Shown here: in pieces, positions 21,901 through 33,300 of the stretch
How positions within the stretch are numbered: the stretch's first letter is position 1
How the letters are laid out: every line of letters starts with the position of its first letter
Assembly: GCA_964036155.1 (NCBI GenBank)
Contig: OZ038422.1
Span: forward strand, 56,939,201 to 57,003,200
Reading direction: 5' to 3'
DNA: 64,000 bases
Source: Diploscapter coronatus
Taxonomy: Eukaryota > Nematoda > Chromadorea > Rhabditida > Rhabditidae
Made by a program: the position numbers and the translations under genes
The notes under the pieces: generated by a model
Database searches by the model: none
Seen by the model: only the letters and a program-made list of their open reading frames with translations
Told to the model about the DNA's origin: nothing

Positions 21901-22781
21901 CATTTTCCGTCTCCAACCGGTTCACTTTCGGTAGCAAATCGCGCCTCAGCGTTTCATACTGAAGATAATATAAATGATCGTAAGAAAATGGGAGATATGT
22001 CAACTTTCCAAACATATCTCGAAATACAAACTGTCCGAATTCTCGATTTTTATTAAACAGAAGAGATATCGATGCGAGTTGAAAAGTTCAACTCTGATAA
22101 TTAGTTAATTTATATTAACCTTCTTTATGACTTTGGTGCATTTAGTATTGAGCTTGTCATGGTTTTCCTGCACCTCCTCCAGTCTCTTCTCCAGCGAGTA
22201 CCTTTCAGTTCTCAGATCGCCCACCTGAATGAATGCCTCACTTCATTCCTTCCCCTTCCCTATTCATTCCCACCTGCTCGACCAGTTTCTGCTCAGACCC
22301 GGCCTGTTCATCTGCTGCCTCGTAGAAGATCTTTCTCACGATCTTCTCAACAGTCGTCTGGGAGCGGCAGATCGCACAGCTCTTCGAATACTGAAAAAGG
22401 AATCTTGATGAAAGTAAAGAACGTTTTTAGTCGTTTTCCAAAAAAGATGTAAATTTTGAAAAAGAGCATTCATTTTATTGCAAGATAGTAAAATTTCGAC
22501 TTTTGTTGATGGTTACTGCTTCTTCAGGACAAATTAGGTAATATCGTAATACTTCTTCACACATTTAACTGCTATCTAGTCTTCTGATAATTTCAATTTC
22601 CAGTCAAAATGTAAGCAGAAAGAGTTAGACGAACCTTGACCCATTCCTTGATGCAGTTGAAGTGGAACGTGTGTCCGCACTGCAGCACAGAGGCCTCTGC
22701 ATACAGCATCATGCTCCTGCAGATCGGGCATTTCGAGACTGAGGCTGATGGGGCAGAGGACGCAGAGGACGTCGACGCCAT
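18963..22781 (-). CDS. TRAIP-like RING E3 ubiquitin ligase
   Basis: TRAIP ubiquitinates replication machinery at stalled or mitotic forks; the fly homologue is NOPO and the worm one TRUL-1. Eleven exons give 488 aa: 22635-22781, 22274-22390, 22120-22224, 21816-21958, 21658-21768, 20958-21072, 20490-20690, 19888-20075, 19590-19639, 19458-19542 and 18963-19167. The RING is complete across the first junction: CPIC, CGHTFHFNCIKEWVK and CAIC, then a TRAIP-like VEKIVRKIFYE. Coiled-coil segments follow (residues about 70-250), rich in Leu, Glu and Lys. A conserved middle block contains LRSLLVDSIKRQHLGFDE. The tail is Ser/Thr/Lys-rich and has TLTLTQFWNRP, a degenerate PCNA-interacting box. The intron after 19888 starts GCAAGA, a GC donor, because reading on meets a stop. 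The first ATG of the RING exon is used. Confidence 0.92.
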
Positions 22782-23645
22782 TCACTGTACTGAAATTTAG
22801 AACTGAAGAAAAACCATTGAAAGATACGAAAATCAGAAAAAAGCGAAAAGGAACAATTCAAATGGCTGCAATTCGCGGGGTTGCAATGCAGCGTAAAAAG
22901 AACGCCTGAATGAGGGAGGGGCGAAACAAGCCAAACCAAAATTTGGAGAATGAGTATTTCGAATTTCGGAGCATAAACAAATATGTTAGAGCCTCAAAAT
23001 AAATTTAAAAAAAAATGAATTCAAATTTATTTTCTGGTGATCCCTCCTAAAAATAACTTTTTCATTTGACGCGCAAAGTGTACGTCTTCAGTTGAAGCCA
23101 AAATTTTTCATCATTTGAAAGCTGATGAAATTTAGAAAAATTGTAGGAGTTAGATTTTTGATTTTTGACTAAAAAACTTGAATTTGGGTGGAAACCTGTC
23201 AAAAAATAGTTTAAAAGTCAATTTTATGCTAATTTCGACTATTTTTTAAGTCAACATTTTCTGAAACATTTTTTTTTAATTTCCATAGTTGATTTGAGTA
23301 GTTTACCTGAGAATCTGATCTTGAGATTAAACTCTGAAATTTGGCCTTCTTTGAAAAATTCTTACTAAATTATATAGTAGAGGTAACAGTTTCGTAAGAC
23401 ATAGGGCGGGCATAATTGGAGTGCTGAAACTGAAATTACACTAAATTAGAGGTTAGGCGAGTAATATAAATACAAAGCTGATTGCCTAAACACCGTCTTG
23501 CACTGTTACTCAATCCATTTCAAGTTTTGCTATTTTGTTTCGAAAGCGCTACCCTTTCTAAATCGTACTGTATTGAGATCATTTTTCTCAAATTGTTATT
23601 TTACAGGTTTATTATTATCATTAGAGAAATAATTCGCGGAATCGA
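22782..23645. other. intergenic region between the divergent TRAIP and 7TM genes
   Basis: The first part, 22800-22940, is purine-rich on plus and is probably the TRAIP promoter or leader. From 22940 the DNA is AT-rich and repetitive-looking, without coding signs. The 7TM gene starts at 23646. Confidence 0.5.
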
Positions 23646-25389
23646 ATGTCTTGGTGCCATAAACCTGCGTCTTATGCAAAGGATTATGGCTTTTGTGAAG
23701 GTGAAGTAATTTTTCAGTTTACTTGTTCTTACATACTATTTTGTATTTTTTTTTTTTAAATAAACCTCGGTAACGATTTACTATTTTAGAATTTTTAACA
23801 TCAGATTCGCCACTTTACAAATTCATCATTGCGTGGAAAACTGTCATACTTCAGCCAGATACATTTATTATAGGTTAGTTAACACAGTTTTATATCGATG
23901 TTATCTTCAAAAAATTAATTTATCTATAGGGCATCAAATCCTGGCCATTTTTCATATCATCCTATTAGTGCCGACTTTTATCGGCATATTTATGATGTAT
24001 CGGTTACTTCGAAAACGTGAACATTTGTCACAATTCGAAAAATTAATAGCCATCTTACTCATTCTAAATATACTTCTTTTTATCTGCTCATTTATACAGG
24101 TAAGTTTTGTGTTATTACTATTTTATGGTGCAATTTTTAATATATGCATTAAAGCAAATAATACTTTAGATTTCGTTTGTTATCTATCATGGACTTTTGT
24201 ACTTTTGCTGCCAAGATTATAAAATATTCGCGGTAAAATAATTTCAAAATTTAGCCACTTTTATCAATCAATATTCATCCACAGTTCAAACGAATCGTTT
24301 AAAATATCATCTACGTTGCTACAGAAAAGCCGGCATTTTGTGAAATAGTATGGGTCGTATTATTGTAATTTTCCATACATTATTTTGCCATAATGTCTCT
24401 CCTTTTCTATCGTAACTTTTCCAAATAACTATAAAATACCACTTTATCTTAAATTTATTTGAAATATAAAGTCGACACAAATCTAATATAGTTAAAATTT
24501 TGCATTGACAACTGAAAAATGGAATTGTAGGTATTATCGCCTAATAAATTATCTGAGTTATTCATTATTCTTCAACATACATGGTTGATGATGGCCGTAA
24601 GATTCGTTTCGACTGAAGTTACGATATATAGAGCTAGGACGTTTTCACTGTTAGAAATTCTTCCACATGCATATGTCAGTTTGATACAAAATTATTCAAT
24701 TTAGTCACCGTAATGAAAAAATAACCCTGCTATTTGCTATTATATTTTGGACATTGGTCGGATTTCATATTATTTTTGGCTGTATCGAACTAATTTATGT
24801 TGCAATTGCCTGGTTGAATTTTTATAAAATTGTTGATATTATTGACATACGATATGTAGCGGCTCTTTATCAATGGACTGTAAGTTAAACGAATATTATC
24901 AAAATAAAATTATTAATATCAATTATGCAGATAATTTTAGCATTCTTACTCTATACTAGCTCCGGTCATAGCAAGTTATGCTCAGACGATAATCAGCATT
25001 GCCGCGTTTATTTATCTAAAGCGGTGTTTTAATTCGTATGGAAATCTGAGCCAAAATGCAAGAAATGCTGAACGACGCTTAAATCGATACCTAATGGCGA
25101 GTGTAAGTTAACCCGGCCAATGTTGCACCATATTATGTTGAAAATGGATATGTATAATTTTTAGATTTTATGCGAAGTGATAATAAATAATTTAAATATT
25201 ATTCAACTATACCGTTTTTGCTATGTTCGGGACAATCAGATAGAAAAAATTGTAGGTGGTAAGATGTTCTCTCAATCTTTTAACTTCGACATCTTAAACA
25301 TCCTGGGCAAAATTAATTCTATTTTCGTTGTAATAATTGTTCCATATGTAATGAGTCTGTTAAGAGGACGAATCTGTGTAAATAATTGA
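23646..25389 (+). CDS. seven-transmembrane receptor, nematode chemoreceptor-like
   Basis: Eight exons in consistent phase give 350 aa: 23646-23700, 23790-23873, 23930-24099, 24170-24232, 24531-24649, 24705-24879, 24941-25102 and 25165-25389. Hydrophobic segments, in order, include ILAIFHIILLVPTFIGIF, LIAILLILNILLFICSFI, SFVIYHGLLYFCC, ELFIILQHTWLMMAVRF, TLLFAIIFWTLVGFHIIF, SILAPVIASYAQTIISIA and ILGKINSIFVVIIVPYVM. Basic loops (RLLRKREH, YRARTFSLHRNEK) fit cytoplasmic sides. The N-terminus is short and has two cysteines and no signal peptide. Length, topology and dense short introns suit a nematode serpentine receptor, which would detect odorants at sensory cilia. I cannot assign a family (sra, srab and sre are all possible). 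The exon 5 donor (GTTAGA) was chosen because later ones break the frame. An unrelated 7TM protein remains possible. Confidence 0.7.
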
Positions 25390-26005
25390 TTTCTCAAACT
25401 TGGTTAATACATCAAATCACATATTCGTTACAGCGAGTACGAAATGACTTATTCAAAAAGTTTAAATGAAATTTATAGTTCCTAAGCTATTTTTCCCTTG
25501 TATAAGTTATAGCACAATGTCTTTTTGTTGATTTACAAACGGAAAAAAGTAAAGAGATTCAATATATTTTAAGACGTTCTTACCCAAAAGAACGATGATA
25601 TCGAAAGAATTTGTTCGAAATAATGAAAATTGTTCACGATTCAACGAAAAATAACATAAATTAACTAGTTTCATAGCTTCAAAGTTAGAAGTTTGAGAGA
25701 ACTTACTAGAATATTTTAGGCAGATGTCCTTGGATCGAAGATACAATTTTTTTTAACAATGTGATATTATATATAATCGTAAGCATTATTAATAAAAAAA
25801 ATTTCATATTAACTAACAAAATAAATGGAAAGGCCTGTTTTACCAACATATACTCTGAAAATATGCGCTGAGAAATTCTAAAGGAACGTTCTAACTAGTG
25901 AATCCTTCGACCTTGTCATTATTTCCATAGATGATAATATTTTATGTCGGATAGGAGGCACATGAGTGTTACTTTGAATTTTTGAGAATAGAACTCGGCT
26001 AATCA
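25390..26005. other. AT-rich spacer between the 7TM gene and the mariner copy
   Basis: No exon, domain or repeat that I recognise. The open frame 25507-25746 (-) has no support. Confidence 0.5.
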
Positions 26006-26007
26006 TA

Positions 26008-27275
26008 TTAGGTTGTGGCATAAGTAATGAGAAAATTTTGGCATTTACATTTTATCATATTTCGCAAAAATGAGACAACGAACGGATTAGAAGTAATTGC
26101 CATTAGCATTGACTGTTTTCTTCCAACGACCTGGCAGAGCATGGATACCAGCCCTGTAGAACTCCGCAGTCTGTGAGCCGAAGAATCCCTTCAGTGCAGA
26201 TTCGACATCCTTACGATCCTTGAAGTTCTGTCCTCTAAGGAAGTGACTGAGGTGCTTGAAGAGGTGGTAATCAGAGGGGGCCAGGTCGGGACTATAAGGG
26301 GGATGGGGTAGTACGTGCCATCCATAATCCCTCCAGTTCAGCCTTCACACTTCTTGCAATATGTGGCTTAGCATTATCAGGCTGGAAGTAGATTTCGGCC
26401 TGTGCTCCTCGAGTGTTTTCCAAATGTAACTTTAACTTTCGTAGTTGTACAGTGTAGACCTGTGCCGTTACTGTTTCACCCTCCTTCAATGTCTCTCAGT
26501 ATTCAATACCGTTCACACTCCACCATATACAGAGTAGGATCTTTTTGGAGTGTAGAGAGGGTTTAGGGACGTCCTCTGGTTGTTCATCCTCATCGACCCA
26601 CATTGCCCTTCTCTCACTGTTATCGTAGAGGACCCACCTTTCGTCCCCAGTGGTAACACGATCCAGCTAGTTCGTTGTGCGATGATAAGTTAGAAGATTC
26701 AAAGCAGCATCAACCCTCCTATTCTTGTCGAAATCCGAAAGAGCATGGGGTACCCATCTTCCAAGCTTAGCCTTCTTCCCAATAGTCTTCAGTCCTCGGG
26801 CTACAGTGGACCAGTCAACATCAAGGACTGTCCCCATATCCCGCGTAGTAAGATAGGGGTCATCCTCCACAATCTTCCGCAATTTGTCCAAATCCAGCTC
26901 CCATGGACGACCTGACTTGGGTTCATCTTCAAACGAGTAGTCTTCTTCCTTGTAACGAGCGACATAACGATAGATGGTGGTTTGAGAGGGGGCATTGGTG
27001 TCATACGTAGCAGTAAGTTTCTCATGGATATCCTTCACTTTGAGGCCACTTAGGAATAAAAAAAGAACTACATTCCATAAATGAAAATTGTTAGGAATAA
27101 AAGCATTCGGCATGTCTCACTAGTAGACTGAGTCGATATGATGGTGGATTATTTACGCATAGGGACCCTTCCACTATTTATCCCCCCAATGCACTTTGTC
27201 CCCTGATAACACATGAAAGAGAGAGGAACGGACAAAAAACATGCAAAAATTCTCATTACTTATGCCACAACCTAA
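26008..27275 (-). mobile_element. mariner transposon, full length but inactive
   Basis: A 1268-bp element is flanked by TA on both sides (26006-26007 and 27276-27277). The terminal inverted repeats agree perfectly for at least 26 bp, starting TTAGGTTGTGGCATAAGTAA. Length, TIR start and TA duplication are those of mariner elements. The transposase remnant lies on the minus strand. It arrived after the neighbouring gene structures and interrupts none of them. Confidence 0.95.
26050..27113 (-). pseudogene. broken mariner transposase
   Basis: From the ATG at 27113 the N-terminal DNA-binding half is open: a helix-turn-helix (LKVKDIHEKL, PSQTTIYRYVARYKEED, then EPKSGRP). The catalytic half keeps family marks: TGDERWVLYDNSERRAMW, QPDNAKPH and, in another frame, PPYSPDLAPSDYHLF, the third aspartate of the D34D triad. 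The frame is broken by a stop at 26667-26669, another at 26496-26498, and a frameshift near 26320. No active enzyme could be made. Because the TIRs are nearly identical, the copy could perhaps still be mobilised by an enzyme from elsewhere. Confidence 0.92.
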
Positions 27276-27277
27276 TA

Positions 27278-29115
27278 CTTCAAGGAAACAAAATATCTCT
27301 TTCGCGTTATATGCTTAGAAAGAGCAACTGTAAAATTAGGAGTTTTTTTTCTGAATAAATCTTGAGCAGTATACTTTTCTAACATAATAAATGGGTCCAC
27401 ACTAGAATGAGCTAAATTTTGCATCAAGAAAGCATTTTAAAAAAACTTTCAGATATTTTCTGACATTATTTACCGAACTGGACAATGCCTCCAAATAATT
27501 CCCCTGTTTTTCTTAGTGAGAGGATTGATCAAGGTATTTTTATGTACATATGCATGTAAAAAGGGATAATTTTAGAAGAGCAACACTACTAAATCATCGG
27601 CTAAGAAAGAAACAGTTAAAGCTATTAAAGCTGCACCTCATGGTTCGAAGCAACTGCACTCGAATGGTATTTTACCCTCATGAGTCAAAAAGTGATCTGA
27701 AATTATGATAAAATGTGAAAAGACGTTCTATATGCATAGGCAAAGTTTATACAACTCACGACTGCTTTAGTTTTTTTTTACTTGAACTGATTTATTCATT
27801 TTGCTTTATCGATTCAAATGCATTCTGAAAATTTGTCTAATTTGTCGAATGTTCAATAAAACATTGTTTTATTCGTTCTGTTCGAAGATAGCTGATATCA
27901 AAGTGTAGCATCTTGTCTTGTAAGATAAAATTCATACATTATTGGTATCAGAATAGTCTAGATACACCAATTATCGTATTAAAATCACCTTGTGGATATC
28001 TGAGAATTCGTTGTTATCTTCTGTTTTTGCATGCTTTTTCACATTATTTTTCCCTTGTCAATTTCCGATATCTTTCGTGTAGAAACACTGCAAGCACTCA
28101 GATCAGATTTTAGCAAGCTGCCATGCATCATTCTCTCTAAAGTTTATATATTTTCTCAAAGTTTCTCCCAGAATTTTCATTTTTAAATGTTTCCGTTTCT
28201 TCTTGTCAGGTGGGATCTTAGCTCATCTCCATTTGCCTTGAGCGAAATTTCTGATGCCCTTTTCAAATGTTATTTTAAAAATGTAAAGAAATTTCCTGAA
28301 AAGTTTCTATTTTTCGTCTTCATTATGAAAATGAAGACATCTTGACTATCAAAATGCAATATACTCTATAATTTGTAAAGCCTTTTTCCATCCTCTATAA
28401 TTTTGTAAATAATGAGCAAGTAGATTCAAGATTGTAACAGTAATTGCATATCTAAACTGAAGAATATGGCAGATGTCACGTAAATTCACCATAAATCGGT
28501 GTAAGACAAAAGTCCATTAGGTTTATATCAGAGTTGAACTATGATTTTACCTTCATACTAAAATTATTATGCGAATTTCGAAATAATGCAGAAGATAAAT
28601 ACCAAAATATCGAAATCAAACCAGTTTTATTTTTTGCAGCTCTTTTTCGTTCCGATCCTGCAGTTTTTCTAAATTGCGACTTTCCAAATCATCCAAAGTC
28701 CTGTTGGAATCGTTTCTCAAGCAGTCATTTCTAGGAAGAATAATAGATACAAAACTAGTGAATTTTTCTTTTTGAAAGTGGTCACAAGCAACTCCAAAAA
28801 TCACCTGCATAATCAATGAAGAGAGAAATAATGCATGGAAAAACAGAAAATAGCGAGCAAGTGACCCAAAGATCCACTTGTCGAATTCTTTATCCTTCTC
28901 ATTCAGTTCTCAATTCTCATCTTCCATGAATGGTCATTTTTCTTTTTCTTCCTCGCTTAATCTTTAGCTTCAATCTGTATATTTCGAATCTCAACTTGAT
29001 ATGTCATTTAAATAGGGTACATATTCACTTCTAAATCCATCATTTGCAGACTTTCTTGCCAAATCAATACTCTTTTATTATTTCCATTTGAAATAATACT
29101 ATGCTGATTGTTTAG
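27278..29115. other. AT-rich region with possible upstream exons of the F-box/kelch gene
   Basis: An exon-like segment, 27576-27666, reads SNTTKSSAKKETVKAIKAA in frame and ends in phase 1. That is exactly the phase needed by the F-box exon at 29116, across a 1.45-kb intron. A candidate first exon, 27485-27533 (MPPNNSPVFLSERIDQ), also ends in phase 1 and so does not fit the segment's open frame. The rest shows nothing. Confidence 0.35.
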
Positions 29116-29129
29116 GTCTCTTAACAAGA

Positions 29130-30388
29130 ATGTTAGCCAATCTACCAGTCGAAATGATATTGCTGATCTGCGAATATCCCGAATTCAAAGATCTGGGACA
29201 ATTGGCTTGGACTAATAAACGGACGATGCAAATAATCAGGAAATATCTGCCGATGGCGCTCGAGAGGAAAACTTTATTCTATCGTAGGAAAATATTTCTT
29301 GTATGAGCGAAAGTTAATTTTACTATTTAGTGCTTTATAAAAACGACAAATTTTGGGAAGGAAGAATTTGTCTGTTTGATTCACATACTAATTCTGTCGA
29401 GCAGATTTCAAAATTTACTAATTATTTATGGTCAAACGAAGTAGCAACCACGCAGAATAAGGTTAATTCTTATATTCGTTATTTTGAATAATTTCTTAGA
29501 TTTCAGATTTTTGCAATCGACAGCGCAATAAAAACATTTGAGATATATGACGTGAATACTCGACAAATTTCAAGAGGTCTTATCAACAAATCCATGAATG
29601 ATCAACTCAAAGAATTTTACAGGTCCAGCTCTTCCTGAATGGCGTCAATATGCATCTGTGGCTTATTTCAAAGACAAATTGTATTATTTGGGTGGATGGG
29701 AACCTGAAGAAATGAAAACTACAAATCGAATTGATGTAAGAAGATCGAATGAAAGTCGATGAAATAATTTATTCAGGTTTTGATAGGCGGAAAATGGCAA
29801 ACAGGACCTGCTTTTCCTCTTCCAATTGAACAGGCTCAAACAATTACATGCGATGGAATTTTATACGGTCAGATTATAGCATATTCATTATTGTAATTAT
29901 GGATATTCAGTTGTTGATGGTTATGGTAGTAAAATGATATACCGATTATCAGACGATGAACGGGAATGGATCGAGATTGGAGAGATTCAGAAAACACGAA
30001 GTTCTTTCGGGGTTGCATCGCTAAATGGAAGAATTTATATAACTGGAGGAATTAAAGAATTGAAGTCGTTAATTTTGTATGATAAATAATGTATCATTAT
30101 ATATTTAGTTACTCTGATGATGTATTCAAATCCTGTCTGTGTTTCGACCCAATTGGCAGTCGGATTTCCCGAATCGCTGATATGAAGCATGCAAGATATC
30201 GTCATTCACTCATTGTCGCTAACGGGAAGTTGTATGCAATCGGAGGGTGAGCTGAGATTTTGCATATCTTTATACGAAATATTTGTTAATTTAGATATCA
30301 AAAAGGTTTATGGGAAACGTTTTGTAACTCAATCGAGGAATACGATCCACAAACGAATAAGTGGCGTCAAGTCGGAAAATTATCATAA
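29130..30388 (+). CDS. F-box and kelch-repeat protein, likely SCF adaptor (N-terminus uncertain)
   Basis: Eight exons from the ATG in the F-box exon give 314 aa: 29130-29283, 29331-29461, 29507-29576, 29623-29735, 29777-29867, 29911-30064, 30109-30246 and 30295-30388. The start resembles an F-box (NLPVEMILLICEYPEFKDLG, then LAWTNKRTMQIIRKYL), which would bind Skp1. Kelch-type repeats follow with GG doublets and tyrosine/tryptophan spacing: YASVAYFKDKLYYLGGWEP, SSFGVASLNGRIYITGG, RHSLIVANGKLYAIGG and IEEYDPQTNKWRQVGKLS. They would form a beta-propeller that picks substrates. AATAAA follows the stop at once (30389-30394). An acceptor at 29115 means the exon probably starts upstream and that a basic N-terminal extension exists. 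The exact family member is unknown. Confidence 0.8.
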
Positions 30389-33300
30389 AATAAATCTCAG
30401 TTATAATAATCTAAGATTTCATATAAAAATTGTATTCAATAAAATATGAAATAATAATTTAATTTCAATGCACACTATACAGACAGCTCGAAGATATCCA
30501 AAAGTGATGAGGGATAATTGTAAATGAAATAAATATTCCTTTTAACCAGGGTTGTACGAACTGACTGGAAGTTCAGTTCAGTTAAAATTCGATTTTTTTT
30601 TTTTCGAACTTTAGACAATCTTGATCCTGTCATTTACTTCCCATTATTTGCGACAATGTCATTACTAGAAAATTTAATTTTGTTTTAAATGCGGTCGAAT
30701 AAATTCAAGAAAAACAATAAATAATTGATAGCATATCGAAATTGATCAACTTATGTTAACACGCCCCTCGAAAATATCCACTCTGAAGTGAGTTATTCCG
30801 GAAAGTACGATAATTAATGGTCATTTTCGAAGAAAAAAACGAATTGCACCATGAGAATCAGCATGAAAAACTGAACAACATATGTGAAAATCAGCCAAAT
30901 CGACAGACCCCTTCCACACCACTTTGAATAATTTGGACATTCACTCTTAAAGATATTTTGCATTTTCTTTCTGGAACGTGGCATTTACATACTTTTTCCA
31001 ATTTCGATTTGGTTTATTGCATCGCTGCCATATTGTTTTCCATGCGAATGTGCATGGCTCATTTACCGATTACCTATTTTTCAGGATGTGTCATAACTAC
31101 TCTATCTCCGCTCTTTTATTCCCTTTCCACTCCCTTTCCCTTTGACTATTGACTACCAAATAATCCTCTTTCAAGGACACCTATGCCTACTTTCAAAATC
31201 CATATTTATAGCTGCTCCTGCTGTCTTGGATTTTTGGATTAGGCTCCTTATTTCAATTTCACGGGATTTTTCGTTAACATTTAACGATTCGCATACTTCT
31301 GCTATATACTGAATTTACGCTTCACTTGATTATTAGACGTAAGAAAAAATTAAGAATAATATTTTAGTTTCTCGTTTTTTTCATCGCGTCGCGGTTTGCA
31401 TTCACATTTCCCTGGTGTTAGCAAAAAATCTCGTGATTTCATCGCTGTTCAATTCAAATTCCTAGAGATTTTTAACTGATACTGAATTTTACCGTTTCTT
31501 ATAAAGAAATTTATGCGAAATGTTTAACTTATCGTGGTATTTAATTTGTTCATCTCACATTAACGAAGATCACCTTTGAACGACTTTATAATTCAATTGA
31601 CTAAAATGCTCCGCTCTTTTATTAGTTTCATTTTATCCCACCCGCAAACTTCTCACCTGTCCTTCTCTTAGCGACTCGCATTGTTCCTCATGTTCGTGCA
31701 TCTCGAATATCCCTTCAGTGCAGATGTAGTTGTCCGCCTCGCTCTCGTCTCCGTAACTGCGAATGCCTGCCTTCCTGTCCATGAATTATTCCCCTCTCCT
31801 CCTTTCATTTGACACTCTCGGCCTGGTCTGCCTTTATTCGTCCCTTCTTCCATTGTTTTGTCGGTTTCTTTTCGGCAACTTCTCGTCCCAGGCATCTATC
31901 ATTCCTCTCCTTGTTTAGTTCAGATGAGCCGTAGTTTTGTTTAGAGCAAAGGCCGGTTGATCCGCTGCATGTGGTCGTCATTTTTCATTTCTGGCCCATT
32001 TTTGTTACTCGTTTGGCCTGTTAGTATTCGAGTATAGTTAGAATGCCAGAATGCCAACATTAGCATTCGAGTTATGCGTTAGAAATTTTTAAACACTTTC
32101 CGAGCCATCTGGCCGGGTTCCTTATTGATAATCATGGGAAAGTGTTTTTGTATGACATGAATATAGAATCTAAAAAGCGTTCTATTCTGGTTAATCTCGT
32201 CGATCAAGCCTCAATGTTAGTTTTCCATGATTATCAATCTCGAAAATTGACTTGGCACCTCTCTAAGTATAGCCACTACTTTTCAGTGATATTTGAGAAA
32301 TTCACTCCTCGTGGTCACTTTTCCCCTCATAGCTATAGTTGTGTCCATCTTTGTCGTGTGTATTTTGTCCTTATATGTGTAGCTCATCTTTTGTATTGCC
32401 CTCTTTATCTGCTTACATGTTCTATTCAAGTTTCCCTTCATTCGCTCGACAGGCTTCCCTCCACAAAGGAGCAAAAGGGCCAGTCCGCAGCAGCAAAGAA
32501 GCAGTAAATCTCATTTTCGTCTCTGCTTGTTCTGCTTGGAGCAGCGGGCCATCTTTGCATCGAGATTCGCGACGACAAACTTCAACAACTGCAGGGGAAG
32601 AAGAAAACACAAAAGGAAGAATAAAATAACTAAAGTGTCTCCCCTGAAGAAGACGGGCATCTGAATGCACAACTACACAACGAGGATACCTCGTGCTCTG
32701 CTACTACTAGCTTATTTGTGAAAAGATTCTTTCTTGTAGATCTTCAACGTCCTCAATTTTTATTAGCGCATCCAGATGTGGCCACTAAAATAGGGCTGTT
32801 CATTTGTAAAACATTCGTTTTTCCTAATCGGTAGTTCTACGATTATTATTATTATTGCATCGTCCCATTCCATGTCCTACGATTTCAATCTTCAGATAGT
32901 CGTTTTTGGCTTTTATTTAGCAATTCTCCCAAGTGCCGCAAGCATTTTCTCCGTTTGCTGCATTTGATTTGGACTCGCAGCGCATCTTTCTTTTTTCTTC
33001 CGATAAATACATCGCTTTACCTATTCTCCTATTTTTGGAGTTTTCTATATTTTGGGATTTTTCAAGCTAGATTTCGACCTAACAATGAGAAGAACTATCG
33101 TCAGGCGAAAATAAGCTATAGGTAGAGAGCGTAAGTATTTTTTCGATAGGTATTGAGGTATAGGACATTTATATTCCTGTGTTTTATGGCTAATGACATA
33201 TGAGAGATGAAACTTTGTAAAGGAAATGCTCCGAGAATAGATTGCAAGGTTATTTCTAACGAGCGTTTTCCCTAAATCTGACTGGATTGGAATTTTCATT

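Noticed and set aside
24941..25032. Alternative exon of the 7TM gene starting at 24931 and ending in a stop
   Set aside because: Using the acceptor at 24940 instead keeps the frame open and supplies the missing membrane segment.
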